This document shows positions 1 to 8,141 of a stretch of DNA of 64,000 nt, piece after piece. The notes beneath the pieces are model-generated. The model worked only from the letters and a program-made list of their open reading frames with translations, ran no database searches and was not told the DNA's origin. A program made the position numbers and the translations under genes. Position 1 is the stretch's first letter. Every line of letters begins with the position of its first letter. This DNA comes from Stenotrophomonas nitritireducens (GTDB taxonomy: Bacteria > Pseudomonadota > Gammaproteobacteria > Xanthomonadales > Xanthomonadaceae), in NCBI RefSeq assembly GCF_001431425.1, contig NZ_LDJG01000015.1, forward strand, positions 124,001-188,000, written 5' to 3'.

Positions 1-2
1 AT

Positions 3-218
3 GAAGAGAAGATGCGCATGCTGCGCGAGCGTGGCTATGGCGACATCGCCATCGCCTATTCGGACAGCGCCGCCGACCTGCCGCTGCTCAAGGCGGCGAA
101 GGCGCCGGTGGTGGTCAACCCCAAGCGTTCGCGCGTGGACTATTTCCGCCGGGTGCTCCCCGCTGGTACGCAGATCCTCAACTGGGGTTGCGCCGACCGC
201 GGCGGCGACAAGGCCTGA
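3..218 (+). CDS. HAD-like hydrolase, C-terminal fragment
   Basis: The reading frame is open from the left edge, so the gene is 5'-truncated by the window. The visible 71 residues carry 'AYSDSAADLPLL', which matches the last conserved motif of HAD-superfamily phosphatases (D-S-x-x-D), where the aspartates help hold Mg2+. The following 'VVVNPKRS' is typical of the SerB-like subfamily, where the protein ends soon after this point. The substrate cannot be told from this piece. It stops 196 bp before the 3' end of the convergent TauE-like gene. Confidence 0.7.
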   Translation, partial: EEKMRMLRERGYGDIAIAYSDSAADLPLLKAAKAPVVVNPKRSRVDYFRRVLPAGTQILNWGCADRGGDKA

Positions 219-414
219 ATCCCGCTGCGGAGCAGGCCATGTCCGGCGCCGCGGATGCGATCACTCTCGGCCAGCGCCTGTAGGGCGGGGGTGTCGCCCC
301 GCTTTGGCGTTAGCGGCCAGGCTCCGCCGGGCACGGCTCCGCTTTACGGGACGCCGTCGGAATGGCGGTGGTCTCTACTCCCCGCGATCAGGCGATGATC
401 CCTGGAAGACCCCT
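219..414. other. Intergenic region with one GTAG palindrome
   Basis: No gene is seen between the hydrolase stop and the convergent permease stop. Bases 280-302 begin with GTAG and form a G/C-rich palindrome with a short TGT loop, like the GTAG-headed elements elsewhere in this window. Confidence 0.5.
280..302 (+). repeat. GTAG-headed REP-like palindrome
   Basis: A GTAG tetranucleotide is followed by GGCGGGG, a TGT loop region and CCCCGC, giving a compact hairpin. The architecture matches the SMAG-type REP elements at 26.8 kb and 60.9 kb, with a different stem sequence. Confidence 0.5.
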
Positions 415-1176
415 TCAGCGGGCCAGCCATCCGTGCAGCGCATGCCCGATCTGGAACAGGCTGATCGACAGTACCAGCACGCCCACCGCGATCAGTACCC
501 AGCGCTCCTTGAGGCGCTTGACCAGCAGCGCCGCGACGGGCGCGGCCATCATCCCGCCGACGAGCAGGCCGGCGACGATGCTGGCGTGCTGGATGCCCAT
601 CGACAGCAGGAAGGTGGCGGAGATGGCGATGGTGACGACGAACTCGGCGGCATTGACCGTGCCGATGGTGGTGCGCGCCTGGCCACCGCGCGCGAGCAGG
701 GTCGAAGTCGCCACCGGCCCCCAGCCGCCGCCGCCGCTGGCATCGAGCAGGCCGGCGAAGAAGCCGAGCACCGGCACGCGCCGCACTTCGCGGCGGGGCG
801 TGAAGCGGCCCGCCGCGCGCGCCAGGATGAAGATCGCCAGCGCCAGCAGGTACAGATAGATGAAGGGCCGGATGATCTCGCCGGGCAACTGGGTCAGCAC
901 ATAGGCGCCGAGGGCCCCGCCTACCGCGCCGGGCAACGCCAGGCGCAGGAACAGCCGCCGGTCGACGTTGCCGGCCACCAGATGCGATACGCCGGACGCA
1001 CCGGTGGTGAACACTTCGGCGGTATGGATGCTGGCGCTCACCGCCGCCGGCGGCAGCCCCATGCTCAACAGCACGGACGAGGACACCAGCCCGAAGGCCA
1101 TGCCCAGCGCGCCATCGACCAGCTGCGCCCCGATCCCGATCAGGATGAACCAGTAGAACTCGCTTCCAAATTCCAT
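415..1176 (-). CDS. TauE/SafE-family membrane permease
   Basis: The 253-residue protein has repeated hydrophobic helices across its whole length. Its N-terminal half carries 'GIGAQLVDGALGMAFG', and a related G-rich segment ('GFFAGLLDASGGGGWGPV') opens the second half. This inverted pair is the hallmark of TauE/SafE (UPF0721) permeases, proposed to export sulfite or organosulfonates or to move sulfur compounds. The length is normal for the family. It stands alone, convergent with the hydrolase and in the same orientation as clp, 214 bp downstream of it. The substrate is not predictable from sequence. Confidence 0.88.
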   Translation of the reverse strand: MEFGSEFYWFILIGIGAQLVDGALGMAFGLVSSSVLLSMGLPPAAVSASIHTAEVFTTGASGVSHLVAGNVDRRLFLRLALPGAVGGALGAYVLTQLPGEIIRPFIYLYLLALAIFILARAAGRFTPRREVRRVPVLGFFAGLLDASGGGGWGPVATSTLLARGGQARTTIGTVNAAEFVVTIAISATFLLSMGIQHASIVAGLLVGGMMAAPVAALLVKRLKERWVLIAVGVLVLSISLFQIGHALHGWLAR

Positions 1177-1341
1177 TCGTGGAGCCTGCTGGCTTGGGGC
1201 GGATGCGTCAAGCAGATGGGGAGCAGGATGTGGCTGTCCCGCTTTGCGGCTGGTGCAGCCGCGTTTCCGCCGAAGCAGCCCTCTCTGGTAAAGGGGGCGC
1301 GCCGGCAGGCGTCGGGATTCGGGTGTTCAGTACGCCGGGGG

Positions 1342-1391
1342 CCAGAGTCTGCGTTGCAGACTCTGGGGTCGAAAGCGCGTATGCGCGCTTT
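1342..1391. terminator. Double hairpin at the 3' end of clp
   Basis: Two perfect hairpins lie side by side: an 11-bp stem with a GTT loop (1342-1366) and a stem of about 9 bp with a TAT loop (1371-1391), which reaches the first base of the clp stop codon. Neither is followed by a run of T, so intrinsic termination is uncertain. They may protect the 3' end of the clp transcript. Confidence 0.4.
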
Positions 1392-2092
1392 CAGCGCGTC
1401 CCGTACAGCACGATGGTCTTGCCGCGCGCATGCAGGATGCCGTCGGCCTGCAGCTTCTTGAGCACGCGTCCGGCCATTTCGCGCGAGCAGCCGACCAGGC
1501 GGGCGATCTCCTGCCGCGACACGCGCAGCTGGGTGCCCTGCGGGTGGCTCATGGACTCAGGCTCGCGGGCCAGGTCGTGCAGGGTGCGCACGATGCGGTC
1601 GGTCACGTCCAGGAACGCCAGGCGGCTGGCCTTGCGGCTGGTGTGCAGCAGGCGCCGGGAAATCTGCGAGCCGATGGCGTACAGCAGCTTGGGGGCATCG
1701 CTGGACAGCGGGCCCAGGAACAGCTGGTGCAGCCGCTCGTAGCTGATCTCGGCCAGTTCGCAGGGGGTGCGGGTGCGGAGGATGACCTCGCGCTTGTCCG
1801 ACTCGATGAACAGGCCCATTTCGCCTACGAACTCGCCCGCGCCGAAGTAGCCCAGCACCAGTTCGCGGTCCTCATCCTCTTCGGCGATGATGCTGACCGA
1901 GCCGCTGACCACGTAATACATGGTGCCGGCCGGGTCCCCGGGGCGGAACACGTCGGTCCGCGTCGGGTAGCGGCGGCGGTGGCTGTGGGCCAGGAACCGG
2001 TCGATGGTGGCGATGTCCAGGGTCAAGGGGCTGGAGGCGAGGCGCACGGCTGGCACGGTATTGGCGATCCCTGGACTCATGATGACGTTCAT
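1391..2092 (-). CDS. clp: CRP/FNR-family global regulator Clp
   Basis: The 233-residue protein has a cyclic-nucleotide-binding beta-roll (about residues 30-150) and a C-terminal winged helix-turn-helix ('RVSRQEIARLVGCSREM'). Long stretches such as 'FLAHSHRRRYPTRTDVFRPG' and 'RKASRLAFLDVTDRIVRTLH' are those of Xanthomonas Clp. In Xanthomonas, Clp binds DNA in the absence of c-di-GMP, is released by it, and controls extracellular enzymes, motility and biofilm genes. An alternative ATG lies four codons downstream of the chosen start. The gene is divergent from speD across 145 bp, as in other Xanthomonadaceae. Confidence 0.96.
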   Translation of the reverse strand: MNVIMSPGIANTVPAVRLASSPLTLDIATIDRFLAHSHRRRYPTRTDVFRPGDPAGTMYYVVSGSVSIIAEEDEDRELVLGYFGAGEFVGEMGLFIESDKREVILRTRTPCELAEISYERLHQLFLGPLSSDAPKLLYAIGSQISRRLLHTSRKASRLAFLDVTDRIVRTLHDLAREPESMSHPQGTQLRVSRQEIARLVGCSREMAGRVLKKLQADGILHARGKTIVLYGTR

Positions 2093-2173
2093 GTGCGTGT
2101 TTTATGAACTTGTCTTAACGGGCAAGCTTAGCGAGGCCGACCATAAGGGGCAAACGCCGGCTGGCCGTGCACG

Positions 2174-2202
2174 TTTCGCCGGGGGGCGGTTTGCCCCATA
2201 AT
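2174..2202 (+). promoter_or_regulatory. Candidate sigma-70 promoter of speD
   Basis: CATAAT at 2197-2202 matches the -10 consensus at five of six bases. TTTCGC sits 17 bp upstream as a weak -35. The position, 36 bp before the speD start, is reasonable. The weak -35 leaves this tentative. Confidence 0.35.
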
Positions 2203-2237
2203 TGCCCCCTTTCCCACCATTCACAGGACCGACCGCC

Positions 2238-3032
2238 GTGGTCAAGCCGTTGCCTCGCCTGAGGTTGCAGGGTTTCAACAACCTCACCAAGGCGCTGAGC
2301 TTCAACATCTATGACGTCTGCTATGCGCGTACCGAAGAGGAGCGCCAGCGTTACATCGAGTACATCGACGAAGAATACAACGCCGATCGCCTCACGCAGA
2401 TCCTCACCGATGTGGCCGAGATCATCGGCGCCAACATCCTGAACATCGCCCGTCAGGACTACGATCCTCAGGGCGCGTCGGTGACCATCCTCATCTCCGA
2501 GGAGCCGGTGATCGACAAGAAGGCCGCCGGCAAGGAACTGATCTCCGACGCCGTGGTCGCGCACATGGACAAGTCGCACATCACCGTGCACACCTACCCG
2601 GAGACCCATCCGCAGGAAGGTATCGCCACGTTCCGTGCCGACATCGATGTGGCCACCTGCGGGGTGATCTCGCCGCTGAAGGCGCTGAACTACCTGATCG
2701 AGAGTCTGGAATCGGACATCGTGATCATGGACTACCGCGTGCGTGGCTTCACCCGCGACGTGAAGGGCAAGAAGCACTTCATCGACCACAAGATCAACTC
2801 GATCCAGAATTTCCTGGCCAAGAACATCAAGTCGCGCTACGAGATGTTCGACGTCAACGTCTACCAGGAAAACATCTTCCACACGAAGATGCACCTGAAG
2901 GACTTCGACCTGGACCAGTACCTGTTCGAGGAAAAGGCCAAGAACCTGTCGTTCAAGGAGCGCATGAAGATCGAGGCGCTGCTGCGCCGCGAGATCGAGG
3001 AGCTGTTCCACGGCCGCAACCTGGCCGAGTGA
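2238..3032 (+). CDS. speD: S-adenosylmethionine decarboxylase proenzyme
   Basis: SpeD makes decarboxylated S-adenosylmethionine, the aminopropyl donor for spermidine synthesis. The GTG start at 2238 gives 264 residues, the same length as E. coli SpeD, and begins just before the conserved '[15 protein letters not shown]' block. The self-cleavage site is 'DKSH' with Ser113, which would become the pyruvoyl cofactor of the alpha chain. The downstream '[15 protein letters not shown]' and '[14 protein letters not shown]' blocks are also conserved. No speE follows; the gene is single and divergent from clp. Confidence 0.96.
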   Translation: MVKPLPRLRLQGFNNLTKALSFNIYDVCYARTEEERQRYIEYIDEEYNADRLTQILTDVAEIIGANILNIARQDYDPQGASVTILISEEPVIDKKAAGKELISDAVVAHMDKSHITVHTYPETHPQEGIATFRADIDVATCGVISPLKALNYLIESLESDIVIMDYRVRGFTRDVKGKKHFIDHKINSIQNFLAKNIKSRYEMFDVNVYQENIFHTKMHLKDFDLDQYLFEEKAKNLSFKERMKIEALLRREIEELFHGRNLAE

Positions 3033-3133
3033 CGGTTACATGCGGTTCGGGTGCGGATTGCTAGTCTCGCACCCCTGAAACACACGGCGGGACGGCCCGC
3101 CCCATGGCGCGATCCATGGACCACAGCCGACGG

Positions 3134-3167
3134 CGGCCCGGTGCTCACGCACCGGGCCGTTTTTTTT
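3134..3167 (+). terminator. Strong intrinsic terminator between speD and sugE
   Basis: A perfect 10-bp stem (CGGCCCGGTG with its complement), a six-base loop and eight T residues form a textbook rho-independent terminator. It lies 102 bp after speD and ends 25 bp before sugE. It could end speD transcription or act as an attenuator in a sugE leader. Confidence 0.9.
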
Positions 3168-3191
3168 GTCCTGAAACCAAGGAGCAATGCC

Positions 3192-3506
3192 ATGGCCTGG
3201 ATCTATCTGCTGGTAGCCGGTCTGTTCGAAATCGTCTGGGCGATCGGCCTGAAGTACACCGAGGGCTGGACCCGCCTGTGGCCCAGCCTGGGCACGCTGG
3301 CCGCGATGGTGGTCAGCTTCTGGTGCCTGTCGCAGTCGCTGAAGTCGATCCCGATCGGCACCGGCTATGCGATCTGGACCGGGATCGGCGCGGTCGGCGC
3401 CGCGGCGCTGGGCATCCTGCTGTTCGGCGACAGCGCTTCCTGGCCGCGGCTGCTGTGCATCGGCCTGATCGTGTCCGGCGTGATCGGGTTGAAGATGGTG
3501 TCGTAG
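3192..3506 (+). CDS. sugE: Guanidinium exporter, SMR family
   Basis: This 104-residue, four-helix small multidrug resistance protein belongs to the SugE/Gdx subtype, whose physiological substrate is guanidinium, exported in exchange for protons. Glu13 ('[16 protein letters not shown]') is the essential substrate- and proton-binding residue. The block '[20 protein letters not shown]' is diagnostic of the subtype, and 'GIIGLK'-like residues close helix 4. The start is ATG with GGAG just upstream. The gene is convergent with coq7 across a duplicated spacer. No guanidine riboswitch could be confidently recognised upstream. Confidence 0.93.
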   Translation: MAWIYLLVAGLFEIVWAIGLKYTEGWTRLWPSLGTLAAMVVSFWCLSQSLKSIPIGTGYAIWTGIGAVGAAALGILLFGDSASWPRLLCIGLIVSGVIGLKMVS

Positions 3507-3850
3507 TCCTTGGCCGCGTCGCGGCCAGGCCCCCCAGGGTTTGCTTTGCAAGCCTTGGGCCCCGACTCCGGAGCTGCCTATCCCCGCGGCTGTCGCCGCG
3601 CCCCCTTAACAAAGAGGGCTCTGCTCCAGAAGGATCGGGAGGAAGAGCAGGGAGAGGTGTCATAGCCGCTAGGCGTAGTCCTGTCCGCGTCGTGGCCAGG
3701 AGGCCCCCCAAGGTTTGCGTTGCAAATCTTGGGCTCCGACTCCGGAGCTGCCTATCCACGCGGCTGTCGCCGCGCGCCCCTAACAAAGGGGGCTCTGCTC
3801 CAGAAAGATCGGGAGGAGGGACGCGAAGAGGGATCAGAGCCGGTAGGCGA
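3503..3850. repeat. Tandem 172-bp duplication between sugE and coq7
   Basis: The sequence starting at GTAGTCC (3503, including the sugE stop) is repeated from 3675 with scattered substitutions. Shared blocks include ACTCCGGAGCTGCCTATC, CGGCTGTCGCCGCG and GGCTCTGCTCCAGAA. The end of the first copy (CATAGCCGCTAGGCG) resembles the true 3' end of coq7 in the second copy (CAGAGCCGGTAGGCG). The unit therefore seems to have copied the last bases of coq7. No gene is seen in the 327 bp between the two stop codons. Confidence 0.8.
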
Positions 3851-4478
3851 TGGTCTTCATGGCCCTGGAGGCCAGGGCCATCACCGCCGGGATCGGCGGC
3901 GGCAGGATGCGCGCGCCGGCGTGCTCGGCATGGTCGGCGTGGCGCGCCTCGTCGATCTTCATGACCTTGAGGATCTCGCGGCTGCGCTGGTCGGCTGGCG
4001 GGAGTGTTTCCAGGTGTTCGTCCAGGTGGGCCTCGACCTGCCGTTCGGTCTCGACCACGAAGCCCAGGTTCCAGCCATCGCCACGCAGCCCGGCGAGCGT
4101 GCCGATGGCGTAACTGCCTGCGTACCAAAGCGGGTTGAACAGGCTGGGGCGGCTGTCCAGTTCGCGCAGGCGGTCGGCGCACCAGCTCAGGTGATCGGTC
4201 TCCTCCTGGGCTGCTTCCAGCAGATGCGCGCGGGTGGACGGATCCCGGGCGACGGCCGCCTGGCCGAAGTACAGGCCCTGCGCGCAGACCTCGCCGACAT
4301 GATTGATGCGCATCAGGCCTGCGGCATGGCGTCTTTCATCGGATTCCAGCACGACATCCGGCGTGTCGCCGGCCGGATTGGGGCGGCTGGCCGGCGGATT
4401 GCCGAAGACCGTGTCCAGGGCGCGCTGGGCCTCGGTCAGCAGGCGGTCCAGGGGCGTGAAGGCGCGGTCGGTGATCAT
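3834..4478 (-). CDS. coq7: Demethoxyubiquinone hydroxylase
   Basis: Coq7 is a di-iron monooxygenase that hydroxylates demethoxyubiquinol in the penultimate step of ubiquinone synthesis at the membrane. The two iron-binding repeats are visible: '[14 protein letters not shown]' with 'EETDHLSWC', and '[10 protein letters not shown]' with 'DEARHADHA', supplying the E and ExxH ligands. The internal ATG at 4478 ('[11 protein letters not shown]') gives 214 residues, the usual length. The 52 codons upstream of it are low-complexity and overlap the rplM promoter region. It is divergent from rplM. Confidence 0.94.
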   Translation of the reverse strand: MITDRAFTPLDRLLTEAQRALDTVFGNPPASRPNPAGDTPDVVLESDERRHAAGLMRINHVGEVCAQGLYFGQAAVARDPSTRAHLLEAAQEETDHLSWCADRLRELDSRPSLFNPLWYAGSYAIGTLAGLRGDGWNLGFVVETERQVEAHLDEHLETLPPADQRSREILKVMKIDEARHADHAEHAGARILPPPIPAVMALASRAMKTIAYRL

Positions 4479-4669
4479 GGCATCCTGGCGGAGTGGGGTA
4501 GCCGGATTCTCGCCGCTGTCCACGGCACTGCCAAGGCCAGGTGGCCGGCAGGTTGCGCGGGGCCGCCGCGGCCAGTACAATCCCGCCTCTTGTGTTTCAC
4601 CTTCACAACGCGTGGCAGAGTTCCGGCAATGCATCGCCGCAATGAGCCCGACCTAACCTGAGTTCTTTC

Positions 4670-5098
<429 letters not shown>

Positions 5099-5100
5099 TC

Positions 5101-5493
5101 ATGGCTATCACGCAAAACTACGGCACTGGCCGCCGCAAGTCCTCCACCGCCCGCGTGTTCCTGCGCAAGGGTTCGGGCAACATCACCGTCAATGGCCGTC
5201 CGCTGGACGAGTTCTTCGGCCGTGAGACCGCGCGCATGATCGTGCGCCAGCCGCTCGAGCTGACCAAGAACACCGAAAGCTTCGACGTCATCGTCACCGC
5301 CACCGGCGGCGGCACCACCGGCCAGGCCGGTGCGATCCGCCTGGGCATCGCCCGCGCCCTGGTCGAGTACGACGAAGGCCTGAAGTCCGAGCTGCGCAAG
5401 GCTGGCTTCATGACCCGCGACGCCCGCGAAGTCGAGCGCAAGAAGGTCGGCCTGCACAAGGCTCGCCGCGCCACCCAGTTCTCCAAGCGCTGA
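5101..5493 (+). CDS. rpsI: 30S ribosomal protein S9
   Basis: The 130-residue protein is a complete S9. It opens with '[20 protein letters not shown]' and ends in the basic tail 'RRATQFSKR', which reaches the P-site tRNA on the 30S subunit. The last residues K-R are invariant in the family. It is co-transcribed with rplM, with only 2 bp between the genes, and is followed by a clear terminator. Confidence 0.98.
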   Translation: MAITQNYGTGRRKSSTARVFLRKGSGNITVNGRPLDEFFGRETARMIVRQPLELTKNTESFDVIVTATGGGTTGQAGAIRLGIARALVEYDEGLKSELRKAGFMTRDAREVERKKVGLHKARRATQFSKR

Positions 5494-5538
5494 TCCATCG
5501 CGCCTGGTTCGGGATCCTCCGGGGTCCCGCTGGGAAAG

Positions 5539-5566
5539 CAAAAGCCCGGCTTCGGCCGGGCTTTTG
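5539..5566 (+). terminator. Intrinsic terminator after rpsI
   Basis: A 12-bp palindrome around a TTCG tetraloop (CAAAAGCCCGGC and its complement), followed by TCGTTTCG, lies 46 bp after rpsI. It ends the ribosomal-protein operon. Confidence 0.85.
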
Positions 5567-5684
5567 TCGTTTCGGGTCGGGCGGGGATTTTCGTGCGCGG
5601 GTGTTCGTGCAAGTTCCGGTGTGGTGTTCCGCTGGAGGGTGGGCGCCTGCCGATGGCTGGGGGTGTCGCCATGGAGGGGATGGC

Positions 5685-5718
5685 AAAAAGAAAGGCCTGA
5701 TCTTTCGATCAGGCCTTT
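5685..5718 (-). terminator. Terminator of the downstream tRNA-Gln
   Basis: On the minus strand, a perfect 12-bp stem (AAAGGCCTGATC) with a four-base loop is followed by C and five T residues. It lies just 3' of the tRNA-Gln gene at 5725. Confidence 0.85.
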
Positions 5719-5724
5719 CGTATA

Positions 5725-5799
5725 TGGCAGCCCCGGAAGGATTCGAACCTCCGAATGTCTGAGTCAGAGTCAGATGCCTTACCGCTTGGCGACGGGGCT
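5725..5799 (-). tRNA. tRNA-Gln(CTG), copy 2
   Basis: The minus strand folds into a complete cloverleaf. The acceptor stem AGCCCCG pairs with CGGGGCT, the discriminator is G73 as expected for Gln, and CCA is encoded. The anticodon loop CTCTGAC carries anticodon CTG. It is identical to the copy at 5905, with a 180-bp period, and has its own terminator. Confidence 0.95.
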
Positions 5800-5867
5800 A
5801 GGTAGGTCGGGATTATCGCATGCCTCGGCAGTGGAGGCCATGTCCCCGGAGGGGGATTTGTTTCATC

Positions 5868-5898
5868 AAAAAAGACCAGATTTTTCAATCTGGTCTTT
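5868..5898 (-). terminator. Terminator between the two tRNA-Gln genes
   Basis: On the minus strand a 12-bp stem (AAAGACCAGATT) is followed by a T-rich tail. It sits directly 3' of the first-transcribed tRNA-Gln, so each Gln copy has a separate terminator or processing hairpin with a different stem sequence. Confidence 0.8.
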
Positions 5899-5904
5899 GG
5901 TGTT

Positions 5905-5979
5905 TGGCAGCCCCGGAAGGATTCGAACCTCCGAATGTCTGAGTCAGAGTCAGATGCCTTACCGCTTGGCGACGGGGCT
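5905..5979 (-). tRNA. tRNA-Gln(CTG), copy 1
   Basis: This is the same cloverleaf as at 5725: acceptor AGCCCCG/CGGGGCT, anticodon CTG, G73 and encoded CCA. It lies 31 bp downstream of tRNA-Met on the same strand, so the two are probably processed from one precursor. Confidence 0.95.
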
Positions 5980-6010
5980 GTGGCTGTCGAGAGCTGTGCT
6001 CCCGCTCCCT

Positions 6011-6087
6011 TGGTGGCTATGGGTGGACTCGAACCACCGACCCCAGCATTATGAGTGCTGTGCTCTAACCGGCTGAGCTACATAGCC
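6011..6087 (-). tRNA. Elongator tRNA-Met(CAT)
   Basis: The minus strand gives GGCTATG pairing with CATAGCC, anticodon loop CTCATAA (anticodon CAT), discriminator A and encoded CCA, 77 nt in all. The body closely resembles E. coli elongator tRNA-Met, not the initiator (base pair 1-72 is intact). It is the first gene of a Met-Gln-Gln cluster. Confidence 0.95.
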
Positions 6088-6101
6088 TCAGGGAGCCCGC
6101 A

Positions 6102-6130
6102 ATTCTGCGTATCACCGGCTTTCCTGTCAA
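6102..6130 (-). promoter_or_regulatory. Sigma-70 promoter of the tRNA cluster
   Basis: On the minus strand a perfect TTGACA (6125-6130) is followed after exactly 17 bp by CAGAAT (6102-6107). The G/C-rich stretch after the -10 resembles a stringent-control discriminator. Transcription would begin just upstream of tRNA-Met. Confidence 0.75.
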
Positions 6131-6207
6131 CTCTTTTTTCCGCGCTTGTGGCATTGCGGCGGCCATGGCAGAGTCCAAGCCAGTAGAAATTTTTAGGAGT
6201 CCGCATC

Positions 6208-6828
6208 GTGATCGATCCGGACGGCTATCGACCGAATGTCGGCATCGTGCTGATGCGGGAAGACGGGCAGGTGTTCTGGGCACGACGCGTGCGCCGGGAT
6301 GGCTGGCAGTTTCCGCAGGGCGGGATGAATTCCGACGAGACGCCGGTCGAGGCCATGTATCGCGAGTTGCAGGAAGAAACCGGCCTGTTGCCTGAACATG
6401 TCGAAGTACTCGGGGCGACCCCGGGTTGGCTTCGCTATCGGTTGCCCAGCCGCGCCATCCGCCGTACCGAGAAGCAGGTCTGCATCGGCCAGAAGCAGGT
6501 CTGGTTCCTGCTGCGCCTGACCGGCGACGAGACCCACGTGCGCCTGGACCACACCGAGGCTCCGGAATTCGACAATTGGCGCTGGGTGGATTTCTGGTAT
6601 CCCGTCGAGCATGTGGTCATGTTCAAGCGCGGGGTGTATGCGCGGGCGCTGCGGCATCTGGCGCCATTGGCGCGCGGGATCGCCGGGCAGGGCGTGACGG
6701 CGATGCCGAAGAGCGCGCAGGAGGCCTGGATGCCCGGCCATGCGGCAGGCCATGAGCGCCCACGCAAGCGTCCGCGCAAGCGGGGCTATTGGCCGAAGAA
6801 GGCACAGGGCGAAGGGCCGATCGCGTAG
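6208..6828 (+). CDS. rppH: RNA pyrophosphohydrolase
   Basis: RppH removes pyrophosphate from 5'-triphosphate mRNA ends and so starts RNase E-dependent decay. The 206-residue protein shows a full Nudix box at residues 38-60 (G38, E44, R52-E53, E56-E57, G59) and the RppH-type opening '[11 protein letters not shown]'. The C-terminal 35 residues are basic and extend past the fold (E. coli RppH has 176 residues). The start is GTG with AGGAG eight bases upstream. Confidence 0.95.
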   Translation: MIDPDGYRPNVGIVLMREDGQVFWARRVRRDGWQFPQGGMNSDETPVEAMYRELQEETGLLPEHVEVLGATPGWLRYRLPSRAIRRTEKQVCIGQKQVWFLLRLTGDETHVRLDHTEAPEFDNWRWVDFWYPVEHVVMFKRGVYARALRHLAPLARGIAGQGVTAMPKSAQEAWMPGHAAGHERPRKRPRKRGYWPKKAQGEGPIA

Positions 6829-6860
6829 CCAGCCCTGATCGAGAACGATTCAGCCTCTTG

Positions 6861-6890
6861 ATTGACAATCGTTCTCGTTTCTATTGAAAT
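6861..6890 (+). promoter_or_regulatory. bfd promoter overlapped by a Fur-box-like site
   Basis: TTGACA (6862-6867) and TGAAAT (6885-6890) are 17 bp apart. Bases 6861-6879 (ATTGACAATCGTTCTCGTT) match about 14 of 18 informative positions of the AATGAGAATnATTCTCATT Fur consensus and cover the -35. A further half-site, GAGAACGATT, lies at 6841-6850. The layout suggests iron repression, as is usual for bfd. Confidence 0.6.
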
Positions 6891-6930
6891 GGTCACCGGC
6901 CACTTCCGGCCGGCCCTGCCGAACGCCTCC

Positions 6931-7131
6931 GTGTACGTCTGCATCTGCAACGGTGTCACCGATCACCAGATCCGCGAAGCTGCCGACAACGGCGTCAGCT
7001 CGGTGGCCGAGCTGACGATGCGTACCGGCTGCGGTTCCAACTGCGGTTCCTGCCTGGAGATGGCGGGCGAGCTTCTGGCCAGGGCCCGCGCGGTGCATGA
7101 CCTGCCCTTGCCGATGCTCAAGGTGGCTTGA
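6931..7131 (+). CDS. bfd: Bacterioferritin-associated ferredoxin
   Basis: Bfd is a 66-residue [2Fe-2S] protein that passes electrons to bacterioferritin to release stored iron. The cluster ligands sit at Cys4, Cys6, Cys38 and Cys41 ('YVCICNGVT' and 'CGSNCGSC'), the same spacing as in well-studied Bfd proteins. The GTG at 6931 is preferred because the 23 codons upstream of it lie in the promoter region and are not conserved. Its partner bfr follows 336 bp downstream. Confidence 0.93.
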   Translation: MYVCICNGVTDHQIREAADNGVSSVAELTMRTGCGSNCGSCLEMAGELLARARAVHDLPLPMLKVA

Positions 7132-7467
7132 GTCCAGGCAACGCTCTGCACTGCAGCCGGGCTGCGGTGGACGAGGATTGCCCTGGCAGGCCTCGTCGAG
7201 CGCTCCGCGGTTTTTCCGCGCATCGATGCGGACTCTGGCAGAGTGCTGCGTGCTGGCGTTCCGGGCATTGCTTCCACAGACAGACGTATTTCCCGCTCTT
7301 GCGGATCGAGGGAGTGCCCCGTGTCCTCGTACCCGGATGTCCCTGGCCTGCGGAGAGCCGCGGTCTTCCCATGGGGCTGACTGGATCAATGCGTACGATT
7401 CGCGTTCCTTCATTCCAGCGCGCCTGACGGTACAGTGCGCGCGTTCAACGCGTGCAGGAGCATCCAC
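7132..7467. other. bfd-bfr intergenic region
   Basis: No gene is recognised in these 336 bp. The only clear signal is a Fur-box-like sequence at 7388-7406. The rest may hold the bfr promoter, but no convincing -35/-10 pair was found. Confidence 0.5.
7388..7406 (+). promoter_or_regulatory. Fur-box-like site upstream of bfr
   Basis: AATGCGTACGATTCGCGTT matches about 13 of 18 informative positions of the Fur consensus AATGAGAATnATTCTCATT. It lies 62 bp before the bfr start. Confidence 0.45.
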
Positions 7468-7938
7468 ATGAAAGGCGACGCCAAGGTCATCGAATTCCTC
7501 AACAAGGTGCTCTACAACGAGCTGACCGCGATCAACCAGTACTTCCTGCACGCCAAGATGCTGAAGAACTGGGGCCTGAAGGAACTGGCCGAACACGAGT
7601 ACAAGGAATCCATCGACGAGATGAAGCATGCGGACGCCTTGTCCGACCGCATCCTGTTCCTTGAGGGGCTGCCGAACTTCCAGGCGCTGGGCAAGCTGCG
7701 CATCGGCGAGAGCCCGGTCGAGATCCTGCGCTGCGATCTGGCGCTGGAGACTTCGGCGGTGGCGGTGCTGCGCGAGGCGGTGGCCTACGCGGAGGGCATC
7801 GGCGATTACGTCAGCCGCGAGTTGTTCGTGAAGATCCTCGACTCGGAGGAAGAGCATATCGACTGGCTGGAGACGCAGCTCGATCTGATCGAGCGCATCG
7901 GCGAGCCGAACTACCTGCTGACCAAGCTCGACGACTGA
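7468..7938 (+). CDS. bfr: Bacterioferritin
   Basis: Bacterioferritin forms a 24-subunit heme-containing shell that oxidises and stores iron. This 156-residue protein has the ferroxidase ligands Glu18, Glu51 and His54 and the heme-ligand Met52 in '[10 protein letters not shown]', plus the C-terminal '[17 protein letters not shown]' helix. The ATG at 7468 follows AGGAG and gives the standard length. An upstream in-frame ATG would add 11 unconserved residues. It is functionally paired with bfd. Confidence 0.96.
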   Translation: MKGDAKVIEFLNKVLYNELTAINQYFLHAKMLKNWGLKELAEHEYKESIDEMKHADALSDRILFLEGLPNFQALGKLRIGESPVEILRCDLALETSAVAVLREAVAYAEGIGDYVSRELFVKILDSEEEHIDWLETQLDLIERIGEPNYLLTKLDD

Positions 7939-8003
7939 GCAGCCACTCCGGCGCCATGCAGGGCGCCGCCAAACCCATGGCCGTGCCGGGCGCACGGAAT
8001 CCA

Positions 8004-8032
8004 AAGCAGGCCGCCGGAACAGCGGCCTGCTT
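8004..8032 (+). terminator. Hairpin after bfr
   Basis: An 11-bp stem (AAGCAGGCCGC with its complement) with a seven-base loop ends in TTCGT. It lies 65 bp after bfr and before the convergent kinase gene. The T tail is short. Confidence 0.6.
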
Positions 8033-8141
8033 CGTATCGATCCGTTGAAGCTTCGCCTGCGCGCGACCGGCCGCGCTGCGGGGCCGCGGTCTCTTCCCGC
8101 AGGTGTTTGCCTTCATGGCGAACGCGAAGAACCGAGGACGT

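Noticed and set aside
1..1461. A 486-codon open frame on the plus strand
   Set aside because: It runs through the antisense of the TauE-like gene, is rich in Arg and His low-complexity sequence, and reflects high GC. The real genes are in other frames.
3040..3191. Guanidine riboswitch in the sugE leader
   Set aside because: ACACGGCGGGAC resembles one conserved stretch of the class I guanidine aptamer and sugE is a usual target, but the other conserved blocks and spacing are absent. A covariance-model search would settle it.
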